DNA of 64,000 bases from G963676795 sp963677215 (GCA_963677215.1 OY781919.1:2418001-2482000); one strand, 5' to 3'; positions 29,901-38,943 are shown, numbered from the stretch's first letter. Notes: a model not told the origin generated them from the sequence alone. Translations and numbers: made by a program.

Positions 29901-30167
29901 ATGTTGAATAAAAACTTTACAATCGTTAATCGTCTAGGCCTTCACGCCAGGGCTGCCGCGCAGCTGGTGCAGACGGCCAGCAAGTTCAAATCTGAAGTGA
30001 CCCTGAAGAAAGAGGATGTCGAAGTCAACGGCAAGAGCATTATGGGCATACTGCTCCTCGCGGCCCCCAAGGGGACGGCAATAGAAGTGGTTGTTGACGG
30101 CAGTGACGAAGCGGAAGCAATGCAGGTTCTTTCAACCCTTATTGAGGATGGTTTTGGGGAAGATTAA
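29901..30167 (+). CDS. ptsH: Phosphocarrier protein HPr
   Basis: An 88-residue HPr. The catalytic His15 (RLGLHARAAA) accepts phosphate from EI, and Ser46 (GKSIMGILLLAA) is the HprK target. Both sites being present together with hprK supports real serine regulation. The 3' end overlaps the start of ptsI by 14 bp. Confidence 0.96.
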   Translation: MLNKNFTIVNRLGLHARAAAQLVQTASKFKSEVTLKKEDVEVNGKSIMGILLLAAPKGTAIEVVVDGSDEAEAMQVLSTLIEDGFGED

Positions 30168-31929
30168 GGTCAGCGAAGATACTTATCTGGTCGGAGTCGG
30201 CGTTTCACCGGGAATTAGTATCGGTGAAGTCGCGCTGATCGATAACCGCGTCCAGATCGATGACAGCCTGATCTCGCCCAGTTTGGTGAGGGCGGAGATC
30301 GAGCGCTTTCATGCCGCTGTTGAGCAGGCCAGGGAGCAGTTGCGTGAGATCCGCAGCCGGGTTGCCAAGATGCCGCACCTGGAGGAACACCTCTATATTC
30401 TCGATACCCATCTGATGATTCTTGACGACAAGATGCTTGTCGAGGCTAGTGTGGCGGCGATACGTAACAGGCGGACTGCTGATGCCGCAGTCAAGCAGGT
30501 TATGGAGCAGCTGAATCAGCAGTTTGCCGATATCGAAGATGAGTATCTGCGCGACAGACGCTCCGACCTGGATGCGGTCGGCGAGCGCCTGCTGCGCATC
30601 CTGACCGGTGTCAGAGAACGTTCCATCAGCGATATCCCCGAATGCTCGGTGATCGTTGCCCACGATCTGTCACCAGCTCAGACGATGCAACTTGATCGTG
30701 AGCGGATTTTCGGTTTTGTCACCGACAAGGGGGGGCGTACCTCTCATACGGCGATCCTCGCCCGTTCTCTCGATATCCCTGCCGTCGTTGGTCTCGACTC
30801 TGTAACTGCACTGGTCCAGGAACAGATGCCGGTCATCATTGACGGAACGACCGGTGTCGTCATTCTCAGCCCATCAGCGGCGACCCTTGAGGAATATCGT
30901 AAGCGCAAACAGAACTATGAGTTGCTTGAACGGGATCTGGTCGCCTATCGCGACCTGCCGGCACGCACCAGTGACGGTATTGAAGTTCCACTGCGCGGCA
31001 ATCTGGAGCTGGAGTCCGAATTCGAGTTTGCCGACAAGCATGCCGCGGCGGGGATCGGTCTTTATCGGACTGAGTTTCTCTATCTGGGCCGCCAGGAGCC
31101 CCCCAGTGAAGAGGAACAGTTTGTCACCTACTGCAAGGTTCTGAAGGCTATGGCCGGACAGCCGGTGACGATCAGAACCCTGGATATCGGCGGTGACAAA
31201 TTTGTCCAGGATCTGTCGCTGGAGGACGAGCCCAATCCGGCAATGGGCCTGCGGGCTATACGCTTCTCATTGCGTGAGGAAAAGTTGTTCAGGATCCAGC
31301 TCAGGGCTATCCTCCGCGCATCGGTTTTTGGTCGGGTCCGTTTGCTCTTTCCTATGGTCTGTGGTGTTTCCGAAATTCGTTCCTGTAAGCGGATTCTTCA
31401 GGAGGAATGTGCAAAGCTTGAACTGGATGGCATTGCCTATGCGCAGGGTCTTGAAATCGGCATCATGATTGAGACGCCATCTGCTGTTTTCGCAGCCCAT
31501 TTTCTGGCCCGCGAGGTCGATTTCTTTTCAATCGGTACCAACGATTTGATTCAGTACTGCCTGGCGGCCGATCGTGGCAACGAACATGTGGCTTATCTGT
31601 ACAAGCCTTTACACCCCTCTATCTTGAGGGCGATCAAGATGACCTGTGATGCTGCCAGGGCTGCCGGAATTGACGTCTGCATGTGCGGAGAAATGGCTGG
31701 TGAACCGCTCTATACTATGCTGCTGATCGGACTGGGGCTGAATGAACTGTCGATGAGTCCGGCCTGCGTGCCACGGGTCAAGAGGGTTCTGCGCCGGGTT
31801 TCACGGCAGGAGGCTTGCGAATTGGTCGACAGGCTGCTAGGGCTGCCGACCAGTAAAGACGTGGCCTTTCTGCTCGATCGCACCATGCGCTCCAAGCTTC
31901 CCGAGATTTTCGATCAGCCGCTGATTTGA
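30154..31929 (+). CDS. ptsI: PTS enzyme I (phosphoenolpyruvate-protein phosphotransferase)
   Basis: Takes phosphate from PEP to HPr. It is about 591 residues. The phospho-His is H198 in GGRTSHTAILARS; the PEP-binding barrel has GIGLYRTEFLYL, SIGTNDLIQYCLAADR, and an active-site Cys in DVCMCGEMAGE. TTG 30154 is chosen because GAGG (30144-30147) is 6 bp upstream; ATG 30148 abuts that site and is less likely. The gene overlaps ptsH by 14 bp. No GAF domain is present, so this is the ordinary sugar-type EI and not EI(Ntr) (PtsP). Confidence 0.95.
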   Translation: MGKIKVSEDTYLVGVGVSPGISIGEVALIDNRVQIDDSLISPSLVRAEIERFHAAVEQAREQLREIRSRVAKMPHLEEHLYILDTHLMILDDKMLVEASVAAIRNRRTADAAVKQVMEQLNQQFADIEDEYLRDRRSDLDAVGERLLRILTGVRERSISDIPECSVIVAHDLSPAQTMQLDRERIFGFVTDKGGRTSHTAILARSLDIPAVVGLDSVTALVQEQMPVIIDGTTGVVILSPSAATLEEYRKRKQNYELLERDLVAYRDLPARTSDGIEVPLRGNLELESEFEFADKHAAAGIGLYRTEFLYLGRQEPPSEEEQFVTYCKVLKAMAGQPVTIRTLDIGGDKFVQDLSLEDEPNPAMGLRAIRFSLREEKLFRIQLRAILRASVFGRVRLLFPMVCGVSEIRSCKRILQEECAKLELDGIAYAQGLEIGIMIETPSAVFAAHFLAREVDFFSIGTNDLIQYCLAADRGNEHVAYLYKPLHPSILRAIKMTCDAARAAGIDVCMCGEMAGEPLYTMLLIGLGLNELSMSPACVPRVKRVLRRVSRQEACELVDRLLGLPTSKDVAFLLDRTMRSKLPEIFDQPLI

Positions 31930-31940
31930 CCGGAATATTG

Positions 31941-31969
31941 TTGACAGTTGTTCCCAAGCTCAATAGGAT
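31941..31969 (+). promoter_or_regulatory. Sigma-70-type promoter for metK
   Basis: A perfect -35 TTGACA at 31941-31946 and TAGGAT at 31964-31969 are spaced 17 bp, about 44 bp before the metK start. This gives metK its own transcription apart from the PTS genes. No SAM riboswitch fold was recognised in the short leader. Confidence 0.7.
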
Positions 31970-32012
31970 GTGCAGTCTGTTGGGTTTTCAATAAGTTGAG
32001 GAGATATATAAG

Positions 32013-33182
32013 ATGGCAATGACCGACTTTTTGTTTACTTCCGAATCCGTCAGTGAAGGGCATCCGGACAAGGTTGCCGATCAGGTTTCTGATGCGATTC
32101 TGGATGCGATTATCGCACAGGATCCCAAGGCCCGTGTCGCCTGTGAAACTCTGGTGACTACCGGACTGGCCATGATCGCCGGTGAGATTACGACGACTGC
32201 AAACGTCGATTTTACCTCTATCGTCCGTGAAACGATCAAAGAGATCGGCTACGACAGCTCCGATATGGGATTTGATTATGCGACCTGTGCCGTTCTCAAT
32301 GCTGTAGGTAAGCAGTCTCCTGATATTTCCCAGGGTGTTACCGAAGGTGAAGGCCTGCACAAGGAACAGGGCGCCGGTGACCAGGGGCTGATGTTCGGTT
32401 TCGCCTGTGACGAAACTCCTGAACTGATGCCGATGCCGATCATCTATGCCCACAAGCTGACCAAGAAGCTGGCTGATGTTCGCAAGAGCGGCGAGCTCTC
32501 TTTCCTGCGCCCGGACAGCAAGTCCCAGGTATCGATTCAGTACATCGATGACAAGCCGGTGCGTATCGATACCGTTGTCATATCTTCCCAGCATACCCCT
32601 GAGGTTGCTTACGAAACCCTGGAAGAGGCAATCATCGAAGAGGTTATCAAGAAGACTCTGCCCGTCGAACTTCTCGACGCCAAGACCCGTTACCTGATTA
32701 ACCCGACCGGCCGTTTTGTTGTCGGTGGTCCGATGGGCGACTGCGGTCTGACCGGCCGTAAGATCATCGTTGATACCTACGGTGGCCAGGGCTCTCACGG
32801 CGGCGGTGCCTTCAGCGGCAAGGACCCTTCCAAGGTTGACCGCAGTGCTTCCTACATGGGCCGTTACATCGCCAAGAACCTCGTTGCCGCCGGATTGGCA
32901 ACCAAGTGCGAGGTTCAACTGGCCTATGCGATCGGCGTTGCCGAGCCGGTTTCGGTCATGATCAATACCTTCGGCACCGGTGTTGTGCCGTCCAACCGGA
33001 TCGCTGAGATCGTTCGTGAAGAGTTCGATATGCGTCCGGCCGGAATCATCAAGCAGCTTGACCTGCTCAAGCCGGTCTATCGTCAGACCGCCGCTTACGG
33101 ACACTTCGGCCGTGAACTGCCAGGCTTCACCTGGGAGCAGACCGACCGTATCGAGTCGCTCAGATCCCGCGCCGGCTTCTAA
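32013..33182 (+). CDS. metK: S-adenosylmethionine synthase
   Basis: Makes SAM from methionine and ATP. It is 389 residues, family length. Signatures are FTSESVSEGHPDKVADQVSD at the N-terminus, GAGDQGLMFGFA (ATP-binding hexapeptide GAGDQG), and the P-loop-like GGGAFSGKDPSKVDRS. GAGGAGAT lies about 8 bp before the ATG. It has its own promoter and a strong terminator, so it is likely monocistronic. The codon pattern (high use of GCC, CTG, AAG, GAC) suggests high expression. Confidence 0.98.
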   Translation: MAMTDFLFTSESVSEGHPDKVADQVSDAILDAIIAQDPKARVACETLVTTGLAMIAGEITTTANVDFTSIVRETIKEIGYDSSDMGFDYATCAVLNAVGKQSPDISQGVTEGEGLHKEQGAGDQGLMFGFACDETPELMPMPIIYAHKLTKKLADVRKSGELSFLRPDSKSQVSIQYIDDKPVRIDTVVISSQHTPEVAYETLEEAIIEEVIKKTLPVELLDAKTRYLINPTGRFVVGGPMGDCGLTGRKIIVDTYGGQGSHGGGAFSGKDPSKVDRSASYMGRYIAKNLVAAGLATKCEVQLAYAIGVAEPVSVMINTFGTGVVPSNRIAEIVREEFDMRPAGIIKQLDLLKPVYRQTAAYGHFGRELPGFTWEQTDRIESLRSRAGF

Positions 33183-33204
33183 GCCGTCTCCTGATAAAAA
33201 TGAG

Positions 33205-33235
33205 AAAGCGAGTCCGTTATGGGCTCGCTTTTTTT
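33205..33235 (+). terminator. Rho-independent terminator of metK
   Basis: A stem of AAAGCGAG (33205-33212) plus CC (33214-33215) pairs with GG (33221-33222) and CTCGCTTT (33224-33231), with a 5-nt loop and a run of seven T. Confidence 0.92.
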
Positions 33236-33293
33236 GTGAAATTTTTCTGAAATTTAAGATGGTTTTAAAAAATCGTCACAACCTTGAACCGAT

Positions 33294-33454
33294 TCTCAAG
33301 CGAAGCTGCGAAGACCGCGAATCGAAGAAAATCTTTCAACAAGCAAAAAAAAAACTAAGGTTTGTATCTATAAGATGCGTTATATCCCCGACATGTTCTG
33401 TCGGAGATATAACGCCTATGACTTTGAATTTAAAACTTCGCGCCTTGCGCGAGG
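33294..33454. repeat. Dispersed TIR-bounded element, copy A
   Basis: The left end TCTCAAGCGAAGCTGCGAAG (33294-33313) differs at two of 20 positions from the consensus seen in copies B and C. The right end (33436-33454, CTTCGCG.CTT..GCGAGG) is a more decayed inverted copy. The element fills most of the gap between metK and aguB, carries an internal AAGACCGCGAA repeat also present in copy C, and contains the strong hairpin at 33377-33415. No transposase is encoded. The extra plus-strand frame through here is judged non-coding. Confidence 0.6.
33377..33415. repeat. Long inverted repeat in metK-aguB gap
   Basis: GCGTTATATC (33377-33386) and CCGACA (33388-33393) pair with TGTCGG (33399-33404) and GATATAACGC (33406-33415). 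This leaves one internal mismatch and a 5-nt loop: 16 paired positions per arm. There is no T-tract on either side, so it is not a standard terminator. It could be an operator, an RNA hairpin or the core of a small mobile repeat. Confidence 0.8.
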
Positions 33455-33497
33455 TCGCCTTTGTTCTTGTTGTGGATAGATTGAAAGCTGATCACAA

Positions 33498-34382
33498 TCA
33501 GCGTCTGAATCTCTTGCTCAGATCACCATAGGCGTCGATCCGTCGGTCGCGCAGGAATGGCCAGATGCGGCGGACGTTTTCACTGCGCTCCATATCGATT
33601 TCGACACACAGGGTCTCTTCTCTGTCGCAGCTTGCTTGGGAGAGAAACTCCCCCTGGCTACCGGAGACAAAGCTGCTTCCCCAGAACTGGGCTCCAGAGG
33701 TGTGGCCGCTTGGATCAGCCTCAAAACCGACCCGGTTGACGGCAATGACCGGCAGGCCGTTGGCCACGGCATGCCCGCGCTGGACGGTGATCCAGGCCTG
33801 GCGCTGGCGTTCCTGTTCTTCTGGTGTATCTTCAGGGTCAAAACCGATGGCTGTCGGGTAGATCAGCAGGTCGGCACCATCAAGGGCCATCAGCCGGGCT
33901 GCTTCTGGATACCACTGATCCCAGCAGACCAGCACGCCTAGTCGGCCGACTGAGGTTTCTATCGTGTTGAAGCCGAGATCTCCAGGGGTGAAATAGAACT
34001 TTTCATAGTAGCCTGGATCGTCGGGAATATGCATCTTGCGGTAGGTCCCGGCGATGCTGCCGTCCTTTTCCAGGACCACCGCTGTGTTGTGATAGAGTCC
34101 GGTGGCCCGCTTCTCGAACAGCGAAATGACCAGGACGATTCCCAGTTCCGCAGCGATACGGCCGAAGATCTCGGTCGCCGGACCCGGAATCGGTTCGGCC
34201 AGGTCGAACTGTGCGGTTGCTTCGCTTTTACAGAAGTATTCGCTGCAGTGAAGTTCCTGTAAGACAACGAGCCTGGCGTCCTGCGCGGCTGCCTTACGGA
34301 TCGCTTCGATACTGCGGGTGACGTTTTCCTGGCGTGCAGGCGAGCAGTGCTGCTGGATCAGGCCAACCTTGAGTGTTTTCAT
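33498..34382 (-). CDS. aguB: N-carbamoylputrescine amidase
   Basis: A nitrilase-superfamily enzyme of 294 residues that hydrolyses N-carbamoylputrescine to putrescine, CO2 and ammonia. The Glu-Lys-Cys triad is seen in VLQELHCSEYF (Glu), TYRKMHIPDDPGYYEKFYF (Lys) and GVLVCWDQWYPEAAR (Cys). It is translated right behind aguA with a 4-bp overlap, which fixes its pathway role. The final bases run into the region of repeat element A. Substrate assignment is strong because of the aguA partner. Confidence 0.94.
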   Translation of the reverse strand: MKTLKVGLIQQHCSPARQENVTRSIEAIRKAAAQDARLVVLQELHCSEYFCKSEATAQFDLAEPIPGPATEIFGRIAAELGIVLVISLFEKRATGLYHNTAVVLEKDGSIAGTYRKMHIPDDPGYYEKFYFTPGDLGFNTIETSVGRLGVLVCWDQWYPEAARLMALDGADLLIYPTAIGFDPEDTPEEQERQRQAWITVQRGHAVANGLPVIAVNRVGFEADPSGHTSGAQFWGSSFVSGSQGEFLSQASCDREETLCVEIDMERSENVRRIWPFLRDRRIDAYGDLSKRFRR

Positions 34383-35410
34383 GGTAGAACTCCTTGCGGC
34401 ACTTGCATGGTGATGCAGTGCAGGGATCCGTGCTGACGGATCAGCGGCTGACAGTCGATGCCGATGATCTCTCGGTCTGGAAAGGCTCCGGCAACGGCCT
34501 GCAGTGCCTCTTTATCGTGGCTGTCGGCGTAGGTCGGTACCAATACCGCGCCGTTGATGATCAGGAAGTTGGCGTAGGTCGCCGGCAGGCGCTCCTCTTC
34601 ATCGTAACAGGCGTCCGGCCAGGGCAGGGGGATCAGTCGGTAAGGCTGTCCTTCACGGGTGCGGAAGCTTGCGAGTTGCTCTTCCATCCGTTTCAGGGCA
34701 GGATAGTGTTCATCCTGCTGATCGTCGCACTGGACATAGAGAATCGTATCGTTCGGACAGAGTCTGGCCAGGGTGTCGATATGAGAATCGGTGTCGTCGC
34801 CGGCCAGGTAGCCGTGATCAAGCCACAGCCAGTGATCGCAGCCGAGCAGCGGGCTCAGTTGCTGCTCAATCTGCTCCTTGTCCAGGTGCGGATTTCGGTT
34901 TGGGTTGAGCAGGCATTCTGAGGTGGTCAACAGCGTGCCGCGGCCGTCGCTCTCAATGCTTCCCCCTTCGAGAATCAACCCTGGGATTCTGCGCTCAAGG
35001 CTGGCCAGGATGCCTGAGTCAGCCAGGATTCTAGTTGTCTGGTTGTCCCTGTCGGAGGCGAACTTCAGGCCCCAGCCGTTGAAGCCAAAATCGAGCAGGA
35101 CCGGTGCATTATTATCGTATACCGTGATCGGGCCGAAGTCGCGGGCCCAGGTGTCGTTGGTCGGTGCCTGGCAGAAATACAGATTCTCGAGCAGGATTCC
35201 GGCAGCGGTAAGCTGCTGATGAATCAGCTCCTGCTGTTCGGTCAGGATGATCAGCTTGGCAAAGCGCAGGATCTCCCGGCTCAGGTTGACATAGACGCTG
35301 TTGACCTCGTCGAGCAGGGGCCCCCAGTCGCTGTCAGCGTGGGGCCAGGCGATCAGGACGGCATCCTGAGCTTCCCATTCAGCCGGAAGGCGATAAGTGT
35401 GATTGGCCAT
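34379..35410 (-). CDS. aguA: Agmatine deiminase
   Basis: Converts agmatine to N-carbamoylputrescine. It is a 343-residue member of the guanidino-group-modifying superfamily. Visible are WPHADSDWG, APTNDTWARDFGP, LEGGSIESDGRGTLLTTSECLLNPNRN, DTDSHIDTLARL and the catalytic Cys near the C-terminus in HGSLHCITMQVPQG. With aguB it makes the arginine-decarboxylase route to putrescine; the arginine decarboxylase gene is not in this window. mntP lies 14 bp further downstream of its start on the same strand. Confidence 0.95.
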   Translation of the reverse strand: MANHTYRLPAEWEAQDAVLIAWPHADSDWGPLLDEVNSVYVNLSREILRFAKLIILTEQQELIHQQLTAAGILLENLYFCQAPTNDTWARDFGPITVYDNNAPVLLDFGFNGWGLKFASDRDNQTTRILADSGILASLERRIPGLILEGGSIESDGRGTLLTTSECLLNPNRNPHLDKEQIEQQLSPLLGCDHWLWLDHGYLAGDDTDSHIDTLARLCPNDTILYVQCDDQQDEHYPALKRMEEQLASFRTREGQPYRLIPLPWPDACYDEEERLPATYANFLIINGAVLVPTYADSHDKEALQAVAGAFPDREIIGIDCQPLIRQHGSLHCITMQVPQGVLP

Positions 35411-35424
35411 TGACGCCTCTCTAT

Positions 35425-35991
35425 TTAACTTGAAAAGATATGTTCGATGAGGATTTTAACGCCGATTGCGATAAGCAGTAACCCACCCAGAAACTCAACC
35501 CGCTGTCCCCAGATCGCTCCCAGACGGCGTCCGAGTAACATGCCACAGACTGTCAGGATCGCTGCTGTTATACCGATGACCAGGGCCGGTGTCCAGATCG
35601 AAATGCCGAGCAGGGAAATGCTCAACCCCACCGCCAAAGCATCGATGCTGGTTGCGATCGAAAGCATAACCAGCGACATTCCACGGGTCGGATCGCCAGA
35701 TTCCTTGTCTTGCTCGTCATGGTCAAAGGCCTCCCTGATCATTTTGATCCCGACGAAGCCGAGCAGAATAAAAGCCAGCCAATGATCGTAGGCCTCAATA
35801 TAGGTGCGCAGTTTGAGTCCTGCCAGCCAGCCGAGGATCGGCATCAGCCCCTGGAACAGACCGAAGTGAAAGCCGAAGCGGAACAGGTGGCGACCGGTCA
35901 GTCTGGGCAGACCGAGTCCGGTGGCAAGGGCAACCGCAAAGGCGTCCATCGCCAGAGCGACCGCTACGGCAATTAAAGAGAGTGGATCCAT
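35425..35991 (-). CDS. mntP: MntP-type manganese efflux pump
   Basis: A 188-residue inner-membrane protein with about six TM helices in two repeats. The conserved acidic membrane motifs are AMDAFAVALATGLGL in the first half and SIATSIDALAVGLS in the second, both typical of MntP (YebN). It exports Mn2+ in E. coli. It is upstream of and on the same strand as aguA (14-bp gap). No yybP-ykoY riboswitch was recognised in the short leader, which abuts the ppiB terminator. Confidence 0.92.
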   Translation of the reverse strand: MDPLSLIAVAVALAMDAFAVALATGLGLPRLTGRHLFRFGFHFGLFQGLMPILGWLAGLKLRTYIEAYDHWLAFILLGFVGIKMIREAFDHDEQDKESGDPTRGMSLVMLSIATSIDALAVGLSISLLGISIWTPALVIGITAAILTVCGMLLGRRLGAIWGQRVEFLGGLLLIAIGVKILIEHIFSS

Positions 35992-36032
35992 CCGTTTTTC
36001 TTTTGCACAGACGGCCCGTAATGAGCCTGTCT

Positions 36033-36064
36033 AAAAAGCGAAGCCTCCATGACAGAGGCTTCGC
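36033..36064 (-). terminator. Terminator of the cyclophilin gene
   Basis: Read on the minus strand, GCGAAGCCTC pairs with GAGGCTTCGC (36038-36047 with 36055-36064) around a 7-nt loop, followed by five T. It lies 8 bp beyond the ppiB stop and separates it from mntP. Confidence 0.9.
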
Positions 36065-36071
36065 GACAGCT

Positions 36072-36572
36072 TTATTCCACGATTGTGGCCTTGACGATGA
36101 TGACCGGATCTTTCGGTACATCCTGATGCATCCCCTGATTGCCGGTTTTGACCTTGGCAATCTCGTCAACCACTTCCATTCCCTCGGTGACCTGGCCGAA
36201 AACGGCGTAACCGTAGGCGTGAGGAGAGGTTCCCTGGTGGTTGAGGAAATCGTTGTCAACCAGGTTAATGAAGAACTGGCAGGTTGCACTGTCGACGACC
36301 TGGGTTCTGGCCATAGCGATGCTGCCACGTACGTTCTTCAGGCCGTTGGACGCTTCATTTTTAATCTCGCCCTTGGTCTTCTTCTGGGCCATCTGAGCGG
36401 TGAACCCGCCCCCCTGGATCATGAAGCCGGGGATGACACGATGGAAAATGGTCATGTTGTAGAATTCATCGCGGACGTATGACAGAAAGTTTTCAGTGCT
36501 GATCGGTGCGTTTTCTGCATCGAGAGCGATGACGATGTCGCCTTTGTTGGTCTCAAGTTTTACACTGCTCAT
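36072..36572 (-). CDS. ppiB: Cyclophilin-type peptidyl-prolyl isomerase
   Basis: A 166-residue cyclophilin that catalyses proline cis-trans isomerisation. There is no signal peptide, so it is cytosolic. Family motifs are TENFLSYV, FHRVIPGFMIQGGGF, GSIAMAR, SATCQFFINLVDN and YAVFGQVTEGMEVVDEI. It is flanked by its own terminator, and the gap before the next gene upstream is about 80 bp. Confidence 0.93.
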   Translation of the reverse strand: MSSVKLETNKGDIVIALDAENAPISTENFLSYVRDEFYNMTIFHRVIPGFMIQGGGFTAQMAQKKTKGEIKNEASNGLKNVRGSIAMARTQVVDSATCQFFINLVDNDFLNHQGTSPHAYGYAVFGQVTEGMEVVDEIAKVKTGNQGMHQDVPKDPVIIVKATIVE

Positions 36573-36654
36573 GCTTATCTCCTATGAGTCAATATGTCTT
36601 GGTAAGTGTCGGGGCTTTCAAAGGGGCTATAATGCCCTGACAGATAAGGAGATT

Positions 36655-38844
36655 TCAAGCCTGTTTTTGCGGGGGAACCTGGCCCTGTTCAAGCATGGTG
36701 GTAAAGGCATCGTTGGGAACCGGCGGACTGAAGTAATAGCCCTGGTAGAGTTCACAGCCTTTTTCTTCGAGAAAGGCAAGTTCGAAATTCGTTTCCACCC
36801 CTTCGGCGACAACCTGAAGGTCGAGGTGGCGGGCCATGGAAATGATGGTATCGACGATGGCTGCGTCGTTGGCATCGTGCTCGATATCGCGGACGAAGGA
36901 CTGGTCTATCTTGAGAACGTCGAGGGGCATTTTTTTCAGATAGGCGAGCGAAGAATATCCGGTGCCGAAGTCATCGATCGACAGCTCAATGCCGAGTTTT
37001 TTGAGTCCTTCCATTTTCTTGATGGTATCGAGGATGTTGTCGATGACCATCCCTTCGGTCAATTCCAGACCGAGGCTATGCGGATCGGCCCCGGTTTCGC
37101 TGAGGATCTGCTGAACCTGCTGGATAAAGTTCGGCTGACGGAACTGGCGAGGGCTGACGTTGACCGCCAGGTGACTGACGTACAACCCCTGATCGGCCCA
37201 GACACGCAGATGATGGCAGGCATTGCGCAAGACCCATTCCCCGATCGGCAGGATCAACCCGGTTGCTTCAGCGATGGGGATAAAGATTCCCGGTGAGATG
37301 AATCCTTTTTCCGGATGTTTCCAGCGCACCAGGGTCTCGGCGCCGATGATCTCTCCACGGCTGTTGACCTGTGGCTGGAAGTAGAGTTCCAGCTCATCAC
37401 GTTCAAGGGCATGGCGCAGTTCTTTTTCGACGGCCAGCCTGGTGTCCGCTGCGGCCTGCATGTCGGGCAAGAAGAAACGGATCGTATCCCGGCCGTCATC
37501 TTTGGCGCGGTACATGGCGGTATCGGCAAAGCGCAGCAGGTCATTGCCCGACTCGTTATCGTCATTGTTGTTCGGGAATATGGCAACACCGATGCTCGGC
37601 GTGATGTGCAGTTCGTGACCGGCGATCTGATAGCGGGTCCCGAGGCACTCGCGAATCGCTTCCGCTTTATGTTGAGCAGCTATAGAGGCCTGCTCCTTAT
37701 CTTCACCCAGGTCGGAGAGGAGCATGACAAATTCATCTCCACCCAGGCGGGAAACCGTGTCTTCCTGGCGCAGATCCCGAATCAGGCGCTGCGAAACCTC
37801 TTTGAGCAGCGCGTCACCGACCGGGTGACCGAGGGAATCGTTGATATTCTTGAAGCGGTCCAGATCAAGGTAGAGCATCGCACCATAGCGGTTGTAACGC
37901 CGTGCTCTGGACAGGTTCTGGTCGAGGCGGTCGAGCAGCAGGCGCCGGTTTGGCAGCTCGGTCAGGGCATCAAAATAGGCCAGATACTCGATTCTTTCCT
38001 CAGCCTGCTTGCGCTCGGTGATGTTGCGCACGGTCGCACAGACCTTGGGATTGTTTCCGGCCTGAAAGCTGGCATTGATCGAACATGGAATCTGACCGTT
38101 CTGCGGTGTCCGTAAGGTCAGTTCATAGTCGCTGACATGATCTTCGTTCTGCAGCAGTTCGAGCAGCAGGCGGCAGTCTTCTTCTTCAGCGAAGAAATTG
38201 CTGAGTTTCTGACCGATCAGGTCTTCACGGCGATAGTCAGAAAAGTGAGAAATTGACGGACTGACTTCAAGCAGTGTTCCATCCATCTCCATTTCCAGGT
38301 AGACATCCTGAAGGTTCTCGAAGATTGAGCGGTATTTTTCTTCGCTGTTTTTCAGCTTCAGGTGGGAGCTGTTGAGCTCTTTGATCGCTTTCTGCAGGGC
38401 TTCCGTTCTCTTGGTGACTTCCGCTTCGAGATGTTCCTGGTAGGCCTGGTTTTCGGCGAGCAAACGGGAGCGTTCCAGGGCCTGATTGATGGCATGAATC
38501 AACACCGACATATCCTGGATCGGTTTCAGCAGGTAATTCCAGGCCCCTTTGCGAATCGCTTCAATCGCGTCACCGATGATCCCAGTACCGGAAACGACGA
38601 TCAGAGGTGTTTCGGGCGATTCCTTTTGAATGGCTTCCAGGACATCGAGGCCATCGACGCCGGGCATGCGCAAGTCGCAGAGTACGAGATCCGGGCGCTT
38701 CTGGCGGAATATTTCCATTCCTTCAGCACCGTTGCTCGCCTCGATGACATCAAAGTCATAGTCTTCCAGGAAGAGCTTGAAGCTTTCCCGTATTGACTCT
38801 TCATCATCAATTGTCAGAATGACAGGGTTTTTGCGACGATTCAT
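36655..38844 (-). CDS. Response regulator with PAS, GGDEF and EAL domains
   Basis: A 729-residue cytosolic c-di-GMP enzyme. An N-terminal receiver domain (about 8-122) has the phospho-acceptor D57 (LVLCDLRMPG) and the acidic pair D13-D14. A coiled-coil linker is followed by PAS (about 165-285). GGDEF (about 290-455) has intact RLGGDEFVML. EAL (about 470-720) reads GAETLVRW in place of EAL but keeps the catalytic-type residues in NVSPRQF, LELTEG, IDDFGTGYSSL and LKIDQSFV. Synthase and/or phosphodiesterase activity is possible. No histidine kinase is adjacent. It has a good promoter about 70-100 bp upstream. Confidence 0.92.
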   Translation of the reverse strand: MNRRKNPVILTIDDEESIRESFKLFLEDYDFDVIEASNGAEGMEIFRQKRPDLVLCDLRMPGVDGLDVLEAIQKESPETPLIVVSGTGIIGDAIEAIRKGAWNYLLKPIQDMSVLIHAINQALERSRLLAENQAYQEHLEAEVTKRTEALQKAIKELNSSHLKLKNSEEKYRSIFENLQDVYLEMEMDGTLLEVSPSISHFSDYRREDLIGQKLSNFFAEEEDCRLLLELLQNEDHVSDYELTLRTPQNGQIPCSINASFQAGNNPKVCATVRNITERKQAEERIEYLAYFDALTELPNRRLLLDRLDQNLSRARRYNRYGAMLYLDLDRFKNINDSLGHPVGDALLKEVSQRLIRDLRQEDTVSRLGGDEFVMLLSDLGEDKEQASIAAQHKAEAIRECLGTRYQIAGHELHITPSIGVAIFPNNNDDNESGNDLLRFADTAMYRAKDDGRDTIRFFLPDMQAAADTRLAVEKELRHALERDELELYFQPQVNSRGEIIGAETLVRWKHPEKGFISPGIFIPIAEATGLILPIGEWVLRNACHHLRVWADQGLYVSHLAVNVSPRQFRQPNFIQQVQQILSETGADPHSLGLELTEGMVIDNILDTIKKMEGLKKLGIELSIDDFGTGYSSLAYLKKMPLDVLKIDQSFVRDIEHDANDAAIVDTIISMARHLDLQVVAEGVETNFELAFLEEKGCELYQGYYFSPPVPNDAFTTMLEQGQVPPQKQA

Positions 38845-38914
38845 TGACTCCAGGATCCCGTGTGATTTTCGAATAGCTGTTGAGATAATAGCGTAGATTT
38901 ATGTTAGCTCACTA

Positions 38915-38943
38915 ATTATGGCTTGTCGAATGCGATTAGTCAA
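38915..38943 (-). promoter_or_regulatory. Sigma-70-type promoter for the REC-PAS-GGDEF-EAL gene
   Basis: On the minus strand TTGACT (38943-38938) is followed after 17 bp by CATAAT (38920-38915), pointing toward the start at 38844. The rest of the 295-bp gap (38845-39139) shows no convincing gene. Confidence 0.6.

Noticed and set aside
33418..33531. Short plus-strand frame starting MTLNLKLRALREVAF
   Set aside because: It begins in repeat element A and runs antisense into the aguB 3' end, with no ribosome-binding site.
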